Shown here piece after piece: positions 9,234-18,474 of a DNA stretch of 64,000 nucleotides. Below the pieces are notes generated by a model, which did not search any database, was not told the DNA's origin, and was given only the letters and a program-made list of their open reading frames with translations. The stretch comes from Saccharopolyspora indica (GTDB taxonomy: Bacteria > Actinomycetota > Actinomycetes > Mycobacteriales > Pseudonocardiaceae). Numbering within the stretch: the first letter of the stretch is position 1; each line of letters starts with the position of its first letter. The DNA is taken from contig NZ_JAQGLB010000026.1 of the NCBI RefSeq assembly GCF_027853965.1, positions 42,380 to 106,379 on the forward strand, written 5' to 3'. Made by a program: the position numbers and the translations under genes.

Positions 9234-10736
9234 GTGAGCGCGAACGGAACCGAGCCCGGTGGAGCGGGCGGAACCAATCCGGTGACCGCCGGTTCGCGGC
9301 GGCGCGTGGTCCGCCACCTCGAACCCGCCGAGCTGGCCGACGTCGAACTGCTGCTGGACGGGGCTTTCCCGCCGCTGCGGGGATTCCTCAGCGCCGCCGA
9401 GGCGTTCTCGGTGCGCAGCAGGCACTGCCTGAGCAGCGGGGCGCCCTGGCCGGACCCGATGACGCTCCCGGTGACCGACGAGGCCGTCGCGGCCGACGAG
9501 GTCGAGCTGCGCGACGGCGAAGGCGCTCCGGTGGCGGTGGTCCGCAACGAGGCGCCCTGGCACGACGAGTCCGGCGCGCACGCCGCCGGGCCGGTCCGGG
9601 CGGCGGGCGAACCCACCGGTGTGCTGCGCCGGATGCGCCCGCCCGCCGAGGACGTCCGCGCCAAGTTGCCCGCCGGGCCGGTGCTCGGGCTGCTGCCGGA
9701 GGAACCGCTGCACCACCGCGAGCTCGCCCAGATCCGCGAGCTGGCCGCCGAGCTCGGCGCGCACGTGCTGGTGCTGCCGAGGATGAGCGGGCCCCGTCCG
9801 GAGCTGCTCGTGCAGGCCCTGCTGGCCGCCGAGCCGGAACTGCCGGCGGGCACCACGATCGTGCCGGTCCCGCTGGTGCGCCGCGCCGACCCGAAGCGCG
9901 ACGCGCTGCTGTGCGCGCACGTCGCGGCGGCCTACGGCGCTACCCACCTGATCTCGGAGCAGGCGCTGGAGCAGGCTCCGATCGAAGTCCTGGCGCCGCC
10001 GGAGGTGGCGCGCGACCGGGACGATCGCTGGCGCCCGGCCGCGCAGATCGCGCCGGCCGACCGCCGCCCCGGGCTCGGCGACGAGCGGCTGCGCGAGCTG
10101 CTCGACCGCGGCGAGGCGCTGCCCGGCTGGTTCACCACCGCCGCCATCGCCGAGCAGCAGCGCAGGATCCACCCGCCGCTGGCCGGTCGCGGGTTCACCG
10201 TGCTGTTCACCGGGCTGTCCGGGGCGGGCAAGTCCACGTTGGCCCGCGCGCTGCGCGACGAGCTCAACCGGCACGACCACCGCGCGGTGACGCTGCTCGA
10301 CGGCGACGTCGTGCGCCGCACCCTGTGCGAGGGACTGGGCTTCTCGGCGGCGGATCGCAGCCGGAACGTGCGCCGCATCGGTTTCGTGGCCGCGGAGGTC
10401 ACCCGGCACGGTGGTGCGGCGATCTGCGCGCCCATCGCGCCGTACCACGCCGATCGCGACGCGGTGCGCCGGATGGTGGCGGAGGTGGGCGGCTTCGCGC
10501 TGGTCCACGTGGCCACGCCGCTGGACGAGTGCGAGCGGCGGGACCGCAAGGGCCTGTACCGCAAGGCCCGCGCCGGTTCGCTGCCGGAGTTCACCGGTGT
10601 TTCCGCCCCGTACGAGGTGCCCGGCGATGCCGACCTCGTCCTGGACACCACCGGGCTCTCGCCGGAGGAGGCGGTCGGACGCGTCGTGGCGCTGCTGCGC
10701 GAGCGGGGCTGGGTGGGGTCGTGGACTGGGGAGTAG
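9234..10736 (+). CDS. Degenerate ATP-sulfurylase-like domain fused to APS kinase
   Basis: 500 residues. GTG 9234 is chosen because GGAGGT (9224-9229) lies four bases before it; ATG 9222 lacks a site. The C-terminal third is a complete adenylylsulfate kinase: P-loop GLSGAGKS, DGDVVRR, RNVRRIGFVA, ICAPIAPYHADRD and the lid segment RKGLYRKARAGSLPEFTG. It should phosphorylate APS to PAPS. The N-terminal part aligns by eye with ATP sulfurylase (Sat). However, the QxRNPxH motif reads LPEEPLHH and the GRDHAG motif reads SEQALE, so it is probably inactive as a sulfurylase. CysD/CysN downstream would supply APS. First gene of a tight operon. Confidence 0.85.
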   Translation: MSANGTEPGGAGGTNPVTAGSRRRVVRHLEPAELADVELLLDGAFPPLRGFLSAAEAFSVRSRHCLSSGAPWPDPMTLPVTDEAVAADEVELRDGEGAPVAVVRNEAPWHDESGAHAAGPVRAAGEPTGVLRRMRPPAEDVRAKLPAGPVLGLLPEEPLHHRELAQIRELAAELGAHVLVLPRMSGPRPELLVQALLAAEPELPAGTTIVPVPLVRRADPKRDALLCAHVAAAYGATHLISEQALEQAPIEVLAPPEVARDRDDRWRPAAQIAPADRRPGLGDERLRELLDRGEALPGWFTTAAIAEQQRRIHPPLAGRGFTVLFTGLSGAGKSTLARALRDELNRHDHRAVTLLDGDVVRRTLCEGLGFSAADRSRNVRRIGFVAAEVTRHGGAAICAPIAPYHADRDAVRRMVAEVGGFALVHVATPLDECERRDRKGLYRKARAGSLPEFTGVSAPYEVPGDADLVLDTTGLSPEEAVGRVVALLRERGWVGSWTGE

Positions 10737-11611
10737 CGGCGACCGGGCTGCTCACCGGGCTGCTGGTGGGCATGACCGGCATGGGCGGCGGCGCGCTGAC
10801 GATGCCGCTGCTCACGCTCGTGTTCGGCGTGCCACCACTGGCCGCGGTGTCCTCGGACCTGGTGGCCGGGGCGGTGATGAAACCGCTCGGCGCGGTCGTG
10901 CACCTGCGTCGGCGCACGGTGCAGCCGAAGCTGGTCGGCTGGTTGTGCCTGGGTTCGCTGCCGTGCGCGGCGGTCGGCTCGCTGCTGGCCGGATCGCTGG
11001 GCGCGGGCGCGGAATCGGTGCTCAAGGAGGTCATCGGCGGTGCCGTGCTGCTCGCCGCGGGAATGCTGTTCCTGCGGATGCTGCTGGCCCGCCGCCGCGG
11101 CGGCGGGCCGGGCGGACTGGTGGTGCGGCCGCTGCCGACGGTGCTGCTGGGCGGGGTGGCCGGGCTGGTGGTCGGCCTGACCTCGGTCGGTTCCGGTTCG
11201 ATCATCATCGTGGTCCTGCTGCTGCTCAACCCCGGGCTGAGCTCGGCGCGGCTGGTCGGCACCGATCTCGTGCAGGCGGTGCCGCTGGTGCTGGTCGCCG
11301 CGGTCGGGCACCTGTTCGCCGGTGATGTCCACTTCGGACTCGTCGGTGCGCTGCTGGTCGGTTCGCTGCCCGGAGTGCTGGTGGGCGCGCTGATCTCGGC
11401 CCGGGTGCCGGACCGCCCGGTGCGCGTGCTGGTGGGCGGCATGCTGGTGGCCACCGGGCTGGTGATGCTCGGCGCGGGCGTCCTGCTCGGCGGGGCGGCC
11501 GGGCTGCTGGCGGTGCTGCTCGGCGTGGTGCTTTCCGCTGGTGGGCAGCGCGAAGTCGTCGCGGCGGGCGGTGGACGTTCGGTGCGCAGGGACGGGGAGG
11601 TATCCGGGTGA
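10721..11611 (+). CDS. TauE/SafE-family anion transporter (likely sulfate or sulfite)
   Basis: 296 residues from GTG overlapping the previous gene by 16 bases. Two repeats of about four helices each; the N-terminal GLLVGMTGMGGGALTMPLL and the internal GGVAGLVVGLTSVGSGSIIIVVLL carry the family's glycine-rich helices. TauE/SafE proteins move sulfonates, sulfite, sulfate or organic acids. The translational overlap with sulfate-activation genes points to sulfate or sulfite, and import would fit the pathway. Direction and substrate are inference. Confidence 0.8.
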   Translation: MDWGVAATGLLTGLLVGMTGMGGGALTMPLLTLVFGVPPLAAVSSDLVAGAVMKPLGAVVHLRRRTVQPKLVGWLCLGSLPCAAVGSLLAGSLGAGAESVLKEVIGGAVLLAAGMLFLRMLLARRRGGGPGGLVVRPLPTVLLGGVAGLVVGLTSVGSGSIIIVVLLLLNPGLSSARLVGTDLVQAVPLVLVAAVGHLFAGDVHFGLVGALLVGSLPGVLVGALISARVPDRPVRVLVGGMLVATGLVMLGAGVLLGGAAGLLAVLLGVVLSAGGQREVVAAGGGRSVRRDGEVSG

Positions 11612-12372
11612 ACGTCGACGATCACGAGCTGGCCGCGCGGCTGGCGCAGCGAGCCGGGGAGCACCTGGTCGAACTGCGGGCGGCGCGAGCGTCCACATCG
11701 GACCCGAAGGAGCTCGGGGCGGCTGGTGATGCGGCGGCCCACGCGCTGCTCGGCGTCGCGCTCGCGCAGGAGCGCCCGGAGGACCCGGTGCTGTCCGAGC
11801 ACGGAACCTCCGGCCCGGAGCGCAGGCCCGGCGGGAGGGTCTGGATCGTCGACCCGCTGGACGGCACGCGCGAGTTCTCCGAGGCCGGGCGCACCGACTG
11901 GGCGGTGCACGTCGCGCTGGTCGACGAGCACGAGGTGAGCGCCGCGGCCGTGGCGCTGCCCGCGCAGGGCTTGGTGCTCGGCACCGTTCAGCCACCCGAG
12001 CGGCCGCCGCGCGGGAGCGGGCCGCCGCGGATCGCGGTCAGCCGCAGCCGTCCGCCGGAGTTCGTGGCCGAGGTCGCCGAGCGCACCGGTGCCGAGCTCG
12101 TCCCGATGGGTTCGGCGGGCGCGAAGATCAGCGCGGTGGTGCTCGGCGAGGTCGACGCCTACCTGCACGGCGGTGGCCAGTACGAGTGGGACAGCGCGGC
12201 CCCGGTGGGCGTCGCGCGTGCCGCCGGGCTGCACACCAGCCGCCTGGACGGCTCCGAGCTGGTCTACGGCCGCGCCGATCCCTGGCTGCCGGACCTGCTG
12301 GTCTGCCGGGCGGAGCTGGCCGGTGACCTGCTCGACGCGCTGTCCCGCACCCGATCCGAGGGGAGTCGCTGA
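11608..12372 (+). CDS. cysQ: 3'(2'),5'-bisphosphate nucleotidase CysQ
   Basis: 254 residues from GTG, overlapping the transporter stop (GTGA). An inositol-monophosphatase-fold protein: the metal-binding motif VWIVDPLDGTREF is at about residue 78 and the C-terminal QYEWDSAAPVGVARAAG is typical of CysQ. It should remove the 3'-phosphate from PAP, the inhibitory product left by sulfotransferases, and may also act on PAPS. The first metal motif reads SEHG rather than SEE, a small departure. Its place between PAPS-making genes and a sulfotransferase supports the role. Confidence 0.85.
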   Translation: MNVDDHELAARLAQRAGEHLVELRAARASTSDPKELGAAGDAAAHALLGVALAQERPEDPVLSEHGTSGPERRPGGRVWIVDPLDGTREFSEAGRTDWAVHVALVDEHEVSAAAVALPAQGLVLGTVQPPERPPRGSGPPRIAVSRSRPPEFVAEVAERTGAELVPMGSAGAKISAVVLGEVDAYLHGGGQYEWDSAAPVGVARAAGLHTSRLDGSELVYGRADPWLPDLLVCRAELAGDLLDALSRTRSEGSR

Positions 12373-13268
12373 TGCTGTCCCGGCTGGACCTGCTGGAATC
12401 CGAGGCGGTGCACCTGATCCGCGAGGTGGTCGCCGAGTTCGACCGCCCGGCGCTGCTGTTCTCCGGCGGCAAGGACTCCGCGGTCCTGCTCAAGCTGGCG
12501 GAGAAGGCGCTGGCCCCGGCGCCGATCCCGTTCCCGGTGCTGCACGTCGACACCGGGCACAACTTCGAGGAGGTGATCGACTTCCGCGACCGGCGCGCCG
12601 CCGAGCTCGGCGTCCGGCTGGTGGTGGCCTCGGTGCAGGACTCCATCGACGCCGGGCGGGTCGCCGAGCCGACCGGCAAGGGCGCCAGCCGCAACCGGGC
12701 GCAGACCGTGACCCTGCTGGACGCCATCGCCGAGCACCGCTTCGACGCGCTGTTCGGCGGGGCGCGCCGCGACGAGGAACGCGCCCGGGCCAAGGAGCGG
12801 ATGCTGTCGTTCCGGGACGCCTTCGGCCAGTGGGATCCGCGCAACCAGCGCCCGGAGCTGTGGAACCTCTACAACGGGATGATCCACCCCGGCGAGAACG
12901 TGCGCGCCTTCCCGCTGTCGAACTGGACCGAGCGCGACGTGTGGACCTACATCGAGCGCGAGGGCGTGGAGCTGCCGTCGCTGTACTTCGCGCACGCCCG
13001 CAAGGTCTTCGAGCGCGACGGGATGCTGCTGGCCGACACCCCGTTCCTGCCGCGCGAGCCGGGCGAGCAGCTGGTCGAGCGCTCCGTGCGGTTCCGCACC
13101 GTCGGCGACATGACCTGCACCGGCGCGGTGCCGTCGGCGGCCGCCACGGTCGCCGAGGTGATCGCCGAGATCGCCGCGACCGGGGTGAGCGAGCGCGGGC
13201 AGACCCGCGCCGACGACCGCGCCAGCGCGGCCGCGATGGAGGACCGCAAGCGGGAGGGGTACTTCTGA
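12372..13268 (+). CDS. cysD: Sulfate adenylyltransferase subunit 2 (CysD)
   Basis: 298 residues; the ATG overlaps the cysQ stop by one base (TGATG). PP-loop ATP pyrophosphatase with LLFSGGKDSAVLLKLAEKAL near residue 32, then FGGARRDEERARAKER, and the C-terminal DRASAAAMEDRKREGYF typical of CysD. With CysN it makes APS from ATP and sulfate, driven by GTP. Length and motifs are normal. Confidence 0.95.
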   Translation: MLSRLDLLESEAVHLIREVVAEFDRPALLFSGGKDSAVLLKLAEKALAPAPIPFPVLHVDTGHNFEEVIDFRDRRAAELGVRLVVASVQDSIDAGRVAEPTGKGASRNRAQTVTLLDAIAEHRFDALFGGARRDEERARAKERMLSFRDAFGQWDPRNQRPELWNLYNGMIHPGENVRAFPLSNWTERDVWTYIEREGVELPSLYFAHARKVFERDGMLLADTPFLPREPGEQLVERSVRFRTVGDMTCTGAVPSAAATVAEVIAEIAATGVSERGQTRADDRASAAAMEDRKREGYF

Positions 13269-14533
13269 TGAGCGACGCACCGGTGTTCGCCCCGGCCGAC
13301 AGGCTGCTGCGGTTCGCCACCGCCGGTGCCGTCGACGACGGCAAGAGCACCCTGATCGGCCGCCTGCTGCACGATTCCCGCTCGCTGCTGGCCGATCAGC
13401 TCGAAGCGCTGGAACTGGCCAGCCGGGAGCGCGGCGACGCGGGCCTGGACCTGGCGATGCTCACCGACGGGCTGCGCGCCGAGCGCGAGCAGGGCATCAC
13501 CATCGACGTGGCGCACCGCTACTTCGAGACCGCGCGGCGGGCTTTCATCATCGCCGACACGCCCGGCCACGCCCAGTACACCCGCAACATGGTCACCGGC
13601 GCGTCCACCGCGGGCCTGGCGATCGTGCTGGTCGACGCCCGCAACGGCCTGACCGAGCAGAGCCGCAGGCACGCCGTGCTGGCCGGGCTGCTGCGGGTGC
13701 CGCGGCTGGTGCTGGCGGTCAACAAGATGGACCTGGTCGGCTTCGACGAGGCGGTGTTCCGCGCCATCACCGGGGAATTCGCCGCTTTCACCGCCGAGCT
13801 GGGCCTGCGCGAGGTCACCGCCATCCCGATCTCGGCGCTGCGCGGCGACAACGTCGTGCACCGCTCGGAGTCGACGCCCTGGTACGACGGGCCTGCGCTG
13901 CTGGAGCACCTCGAAGACGTCGAAGTCGCCGACGAGGGTGCCGCCGGTGAGTTCCGGCTGCCGGTGCAGTGCACCATCCGCGCCCCGGGATACCGCGGCT
14001 ACGCCGGGCAGATCGCCAGCGGCTCGGTGGCCCCGGGCGAGGAAGTCCTGCACCTGCCCTCCGGGATGCGCAGCCGCGTGGTCGCGGTCGACACCGCCGA
14101 CGGCGAGCTGGGCCGGGGGAGAGCGCCGCAGTCGGTGACCGTGCGGCTGGCCGACGACATCGACGTCGGGCGCGGCGACATGCTCTGCGCTCCGGCGAAC
14201 CCGCCGGTGGCGGCCGCGGAGCTCACCGCATCGGTGTGCTGGATGTCGGCGGGATCGGTGCTGGAACCGGGCACGAGACTGCTGCTCAAGCACACCACGC
14301 GCACGGTGAGGGCGGTGGTGTCCGGGATCGGCGACCGGCTGGAGGTCACCACGCTGGAGCGCGGCCCGGCCGAGCGCCTGGAGCTCAACGAGATCGGCGA
14401 GGTCGGCCTGCGGCTGGCGCGACCGGTGTTCTGCGATCCCTACGCCGACAACAGGTTCACCGGCGGCGCGGTGCTCATCGACGAATCCACCCACGCGACC
14501 GTCGGCGCGGTCATGATCACCGAAGCGCGCTGA
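13268..14533 (+). CDS. cysN: Sulfate adenylyltransferase subunit 1 (CysN), GTPase
   Basis: 421 residues; the ATG overlaps the cysD stop by one base. EF-Tu-like GTPase with P-loop AGAVDDGKSTLIGRLL, switch region REQGITIDVAHRYF, DTPGHAQYTRNM and the guanine-specificity motif NKMD, followed by beta-barrel domains. It stops where CysN alone should stop and carries no C-terminal APS kinase; the kinase is encoded by the first gene of the operon. It powers APS formation by GTP hydrolysis. Confidence 0.95.
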   Translation: MSDAPVFAPADRLLRFATAGAVDDGKSTLIGRLLHDSRSLLADQLEALELASRERGDAGLDLAMLTDGLRAEREQGITIDVAHRYFETARRAFIIADTPGHAQYTRNMVTGASTAGLAIVLVDARNGLTEQSRRHAVLAGLLRVPRLVLAVNKMDLVGFDEAVFRAITGEFAAFTAELGLREVTAIPISALRGDNVVHRSESTPWYDGPALLEHLEDVEVADEGAAGEFRLPVQCTIRAPGYRGYAGQIASGSVAPGEEVLHLPSGMRSRVVAVDTADGELGRGRAPQSVTVRLADDIDVGRGDMLCAPANPPVAAAELTASVCWMSAGSVLEPGTRLLLKHTTRTVRAVVSGIGDRLEVTTLERGPAERLELNEIGEVGLRLARPVFCDPYADNRFTGGAVLIDESTHATVGAVMITEAR

Positions 14534-14554
14534 AACACGACAAGGAGCTTGGAA

Positions 14555-15208
14555 TTGGTCCAGATCATCGGGGCCGGGTTCGGCCGCACCGGCACCGCGT
14601 CGCTGAAGGCGGCGCTGGAGCGCCTCGGCTACGGCCCGTGCTACCACATGTTCGAGGTCATCGCGCAGCCCGACCGGGTGCAGCACTGGGCACGCGCGCT
14701 GGACGGCGAGATCTCCGACTGGGAGGCCGTCCTCGGCGGCTTCGAATCCACAGTGGACTGGCCGGGGTGCACCTTCTGGCGGGAGCTGGTGGACTTCTAC
14801 CCCGACGCCAAGGTCCTGCTGACCGTCCGCGACCCGGAGAAGTGGTACGACAGCGTGCACAGCACGATCTACCGGTTCGCGCAGGAAGAACCCGAGGACG
14901 GCCACTCGTTCGTCAAGCTGCGCCCGACCATCGAGCGGATGATCTGGGACGGCACCTTCGGCGGCCGCTTCGACGAGCGCGCGCACGCCATCGAGGTCTT
15001 CGAGGAGCACAACGCCGCCGTGCAGGCCGCGGTCCCGGCCGACCGGCTGCTGACCTACCGGGTCGGCGAGGGCTGGCAGCGGCTGTGCGACTTCCTCGGC
15101 GTGCCCGTGCCGGAGGAGGACTTCCCGCACGTCAACGACTCCGGCTCGATCCGCGAACTGGTCGACCGGATCAGCCGGGACGGCGAGGTCCCCTCACCGT
15201 TCGACTGA
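14555..15208 (+). CDS. PAPS-dependent sulfotransferase
   Basis: 217 residues from TTG 14555, which sits seven bases after AAGGAG; the TTG at 14549 is too close to that site. The 5' PAPS-binding loop is GAGFGRTGTASLKAALE and the fold continues with LLTVRDPEKWYDSVHST, both typical of the Sulfotransferase_4 family. It should transfer sulfate from PAPS to an acceptor hydroxyl or amine. The acceptor is unknown; no natural-product genes surround it. It is the last gene of the operon, 21 bases after cysN, and the probable consumer of the PAPS. Confidence 0.85.
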   Translation: MVQIIGAGFGRTGTASLKAALERLGYGPCYHMFEVIAQPDRVQHWARALDGEISDWEAVLGGFESTVDWPGCTFWRELVDFYPDAKVLLTVRDPEKWYDSVHSTIYRFAQEEPEDGHSFVKLRPTIERMIWDGTFGGRFDERAHAIEVFEEHNAAVQAAVPADRLLTYRVGEGWQRLCDFLGVPVPEEDFPHVNDSGSIRELVDRISRDGEVPSPFD

Positions 15209-15292
15209 ACCGCTCACGGGCGGGAACCGAGCTGCCGCGCGGCTTCGGCGAAGGCGGCGCGCAGCCGTGCGTGCGCCGGGTCGTTGGCGGGA

Positions 15293-15964
15293 TCACCCCG
15301 CGAAGTGGCTGGTCACCCAGGTGCCGACCCGTGCGCGGAAGTGCTCCGGGGCGAGACTCCCGGCGCCGTCGGGAAACGCCGCCACCACCGGGACCCCGGT
15401 GACGCGCGGCAGCTCGGTGCGGTTGCACCGCTCGGCCAGGCCGGGCTCGTCGGGCACCGCGCCGAGCACCAGTCCCGCCGGTTCAAGACCGCGGGAGCGC
15501 AGCGCGCCGACGGTGAGCTCGGTGTGGTTGAGGGTGCCGAGCCCGATGCGGGTCACGACGTAGACCTGCACCGGGTGGTCCCGGGCGAGATCAGCGGCCA
15601 GGTCCAGCAGCGTCCCGCCGCTGGTGTCGAGGCGGACCAGCAGCCCGCCCGCGCCTTCGACGAGCACGGTGTCGCGGGTCCGGGCCAGCTCGCGGATGCG
15701 GGCGGCGTGCGCGCTGACCGGAGGGATCTCGACACCGCGCAACCGGGCCGCGGTGTCGGGCGCCAGCGGGTCTTCGAGGCGGGTGAACTCGGCGACCTCG
15801 CAGCCCGCCAGGCGCGCCACCGCGCGGATGTCGGGTTCATCGGTGCCGACACCGGTCTGCGCGGGCTTCACCGCGATCGCGCCAGGCCCGGCGCGGACGG
15901 CGAGCGCAGCAGTGGTGACGGTCTTGCCGACACCGGTGTCGGTGCCGGTGACGATGCGGATCAC
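15293..15964 (-). CDS. bioD: Dethiobiotin synthetase BioD
   Basis: 223 residues from GTG. P-loop at the N-terminus, VTGTDTGVGKTVTTAALA, then AVKPAQTGV and VEGAGGLLVRLD, all standard for BioD. It closes the ureido ring on diaminopelargonate using CO2 and ATP. The start overlaps the bioF stop (GTGA). The gene faces the sulfotransferase gene, with 84 bases between the stops. Confidence 0.93.
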   Translation of the reverse strand: MIRIVTGTDTGVGKTVTTAALAVRAGPGAIAVKPAQTGVGTDEPDIRAVARLAGCEVAEFTRLEDPLAPDTAARLRGVEIPPVSAHAARIRELARTRDTVLVEGAGGLLVRLDTSGGTLLDLAADLARDHPVQVYVVTRIGLGTLNHTELTVGALRSRGLEPAGLVLGAVPDEPGLAERCNRTELPRVTGVPVVAAFPDGAGSLAPEHFRARVGTWVTSHFAG

Positions 15965-17094
15965 GGCCACCTCCGGTGCTCCTTGACGACCCGGACCAGC
16001 GCTTCGACCGCCCGCTCCCAGCGCGCGTCGTCGAGACCGGCGCGGGCGGTGATGCGGAGCCGGGAGACGCCGTCCGGGACCGACGGCGGCCGGAAGCAGC
16101 CCACCCGCACCCCGGCCTCCAGCGCTGCCGCCTGCGCGGCGACGGCGACCTGCGGAGAAGGCATCGGCACCGAGAGCACCGCACCCGCGGATCGCCGGAC
16201 ACCGAGCCGGTCGGCCAGTTCGGCGCCGCGCTGGTGGATCCGCGACGGGAGCGCGGGTTGCCTGCGCAGGCAGCGCAGCGCGGTCAGCGCGGCGGCGGTG
16301 GGCGCCGGTGCCAGACCGGTGTCGAAGATGAACGGGCGGGCCCGGTTGACGAGGTGGTCGACGAGCGCGGCGGAACCGAGCACCGCACCGCCCATCGCAC
16401 CCAGCGATTTCGACAGCGTCGCGGTCATCACCACGTGCGGGTGCTCGGCAAGGTCGTGCAGCGCGCCCCGGCCGCCGGGGCCGACGACGCCGAGGCCGTG
16501 CGCTTCGTCGACCACGAGAAGCGCGTCGTGCTCGGCGCACACCGCGGCGAGCTCCGGCAGCGGAGCGGCGTCGCCGAGCACCGAGAAGACCGATTCGGTC
16601 AGCACCAGCGCCCGCCGGTCACCGGCCGCGGCCAACGCCTCCCGGACCGCGGCGACGTCGTTGTGCGGGACCACCTCGATCGCCGCCCTGGCCAGCCGCG
16701 CGGCGTCGATCAGCGAGGCGTGCACGTGCGCGTCGGAGACGATCAGCGACCGCTTGTCCGCCAGCGCGGTCACCACCGACAGGTTGGCGTGGTAGCCCGT
16801 CGAGAACACCAAAGCCGCCTCGCGGCCGGTGAATCCGGCGAGCTCGCGCTCCAGCTCGACGTGCAGCGAGGTGGTGCCGGTGACCAGCCGGGACGCGCCC
16901 GCACCCGCTCCCCAGCACAGCGCCGCGTCGGCGGCGGCCCGGCGCACCGCGGGATGGCGGCTCAGCCCCAGGTAGTCGTTGTTGGCGAGGTCGATGACGT
17001 CCTCGTCGGCCGTCCGGGGCCGCAGCGCGCGCTGCAACCCGGCGGCCTCGCGCCCGGCCCGCTGCTCGGCGAACCACTCCGCCCAGCCGCTCAT
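15961..17094 (-). CDS. bioF: 8-amino-7-oxononanoate synthase BioF
   Basis: 377 residues from ATG. PLP-dependent alpha-oxoamine synthase: IDLANNDYLGLSRHP near residue 35, LLVVDEAHGLGVVGPGGRG (PLP-aspartate and histidine), and the Schiff-base lysine in MTATLSKSLGAMGG. It condenses pimeloyl-ACP (or -CoA) with alanine. Third gene in the minus-strand bioB-A-F-D order. A 120-base gap, with no recognisable gene, separates it from bioA. Confidence 0.93.
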   Translation of the reverse strand: MSGWAEWFAEQRAGREAAGLQRALRPRTADEDVIDLANNDYLGLSRHPAVRRAAADAALCWGAGAGASRLVTGTTSLHVELERELAGFTGREAALVFSTGYHANLSVVTALADKRSLIVSDAHVHASLIDAARLARAAIEVVPHNDVAAVREALAAAGDRRALVLTESVFSVLGDAAPLPELAAVCAEHDALLVVDEAHGLGVVGPGGRGALHDLAEHPHVVMTATLSKSLGAMGGAVLGSAALVDHLVNRARPFIFDTGLAPAPTAAALTALRCLRRQPALPSRIHQRGAELADRLGVRRSAGAVLSVPMPSPQVAVAAQAAALEAGVRVGCFRPPSVPDGVSRLRITARAGLDDARWERAVEALVRVVKEHRRWP

Positions 17095-17214
17095 CCGCGT
17101 TCCGCCTCTCCGCGATTCACAGTGGTGGTTGCGTTGGGAGTTGATCTTGCGTGTCGTGGTTTCTCGTGGCTGGTTTGCGTCACGTTCCCCTGAGGTGCGG
17201 TTGCACAGGGCTAC

Positions 17215-18474
17215 TCATCCCGCATTCGCGGCGGCCGCGATCCCGGCGCAGATCGCGGCGACGTCCTCGTCGCTGCACACGTACGGCGGCATGGTGTAGA
17301 TCAGGTCCCGGAACGGGCGCAGCCACACCCCTTCGGCCAGCGCCGCTTCGGTCGCCTTGGCCACGTCGACGGGATGGTCGAGCTGGACCACGCCGACCGC
17401 ACCGAGCACGCGCACGTCGAGGGCGTCGATCCCGTGCAGCGTCTGCAATCCGGCGTTGATCCGCCGCACGTCGGCAGCCCAGCCACCGGTGCTCAGCAGG
17501 TCCAGGCTGGCGGAGGCGACCGCGCAGGCCAGCGGATTGCCCATGAACGTCGGCCCGTGCATCAGAACGCCGGAATCGCTGGCCGACAGGCCGCGGGCGA
17601 CCTCCGCCGTGCACATCGCGGCGGCCAGCGACAGGTAGCCCCCGGTGAGCGCCTTGCCCACGCACAGCACGTCCGGAACCACCCCGGCGGCCTCCGCGGC
17701 GAAAAGCGTGCCGGTCCGGCCGAAACCGGTGGCGATCTCGTCGAAGACCAGCACCAGCCCGTGCTCGTCGGCGACCTCGCGGAACACCGCCAGGCATTCG
17801 GCGGGGTAGGGGTGCATCCCGCCCGCGCCCTGCAGCAGCGGCTCCACGATCAACCCGGCCAGCCGGTCGGCGTGCTCGGCGGCGAGCGCGCGGAAACCCG
17901 CCGCCCACGCGCCGACGTCGCCGCCCAGGCCCGGTGGGCGCTCGCCGAAGACCTGCTCCGGCAGCACCCCGGACCACATCGCGTGCATGCCGCCGTCGGG
18001 ATCGCACACGCTCATGCAGTCGAAGGTGTCGCCGTGGTAGCCGCCGCGCACGGTGAGGAACCGGGTCCGCTCGGGCCGCCCGGCACCGCGCTGGTGCTGC
18101 AGCGCCATCTTCATCGCCACCTCGACGCTCACCGACCCGGAATCGGCGAGGAAGACGCGGTCCAGGCCCTCCGGTGCGAGGTCGATCAGGCGCCGGGCCA
18201 GCTCGACCGCCGGTTCGTGGGTGAGCCCGCCGAACATCACGTGCGCCATCCGGTCGAGCTGGCGGCGCGCCGCCTCGTCGAGCACCGGGTGCCGGTAGCC
18301 GTGGATGGCCGACCACCACGACGCCATCCCGTCCACCACCTCGCCGGCGCCGTCGAGGGCGATCCGGCTACCGGTGGCGCCGGTGACCAGGCGGGTCGGC
18401 GCCGGATCGGTCATCGAGGTGTACGGGTGCCAGAGGTGCTCGCGGTCGAAGGCGAGCAGTTCCGCCGCCTCCAT
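17215..18474 (-). CDS. bioA: Adenosylmethionine-8-amino-7-oxononanoate transaminase BioA
   Basis: 419 residues from ATG that overlaps the bioB stop (ATGA). N-terminal LWHPYTSMTDP is the BioA signature; FLADSGSVSVEVAMKMALQ, LVFDEIATGFGRTG and the PLP-lysine region CVGKALTGGYLSLAA follow. It transfers the amino group from S-adenosylmethionine to give 7,8-diaminopelargonate. Motifs and length are normal. Confidence 0.95.
   Translation of the reverse strand: MEAAELLAFDREHLWHPYTSMTDPAPTRLVTGATGSRIALDGAGEVVDGMASWWSAIHGYRHPVLDEAARRQLDRMAHVMFGGLTHEPAVELARRLIDLAPEGLDRVFLADSGSVSVEVAMKMALQHQRGAGRPERTRFLTVRGGYHGDTFDCMSVCDPDGGMHAMWSGVLPEQVFGERPPGLGGDVGAWAAGFRALAAEHADRLAGLIVEPLLQGAGGMHPYPAECLAVFREVADEHGLVLVFDEIATGFGRTGTLFAAEAAGVVPDVLCVGKALTGGYLSLAAAMCTAEVARGLSASDSGVLMHGPTFMGNPLACAVASASLDLLSTGGWAADVRRINAGLQTLHGIDALDVRVLGAVGVVQLDHPVDVAKATEAALAEGVWLRPFRDLIYTMPPYVCSDEDVAAICAGIAAAANAG

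Noticed and set aside
15209..15292. Minus-strand text reading GDPANDPAHARLRAAFAEAA then RQLGSRP and a stop, just past bioD
   Set aside because: It looks coding but has no start and is only 27 codons. It may be a relic or an out-of-frame tail; too short to call.
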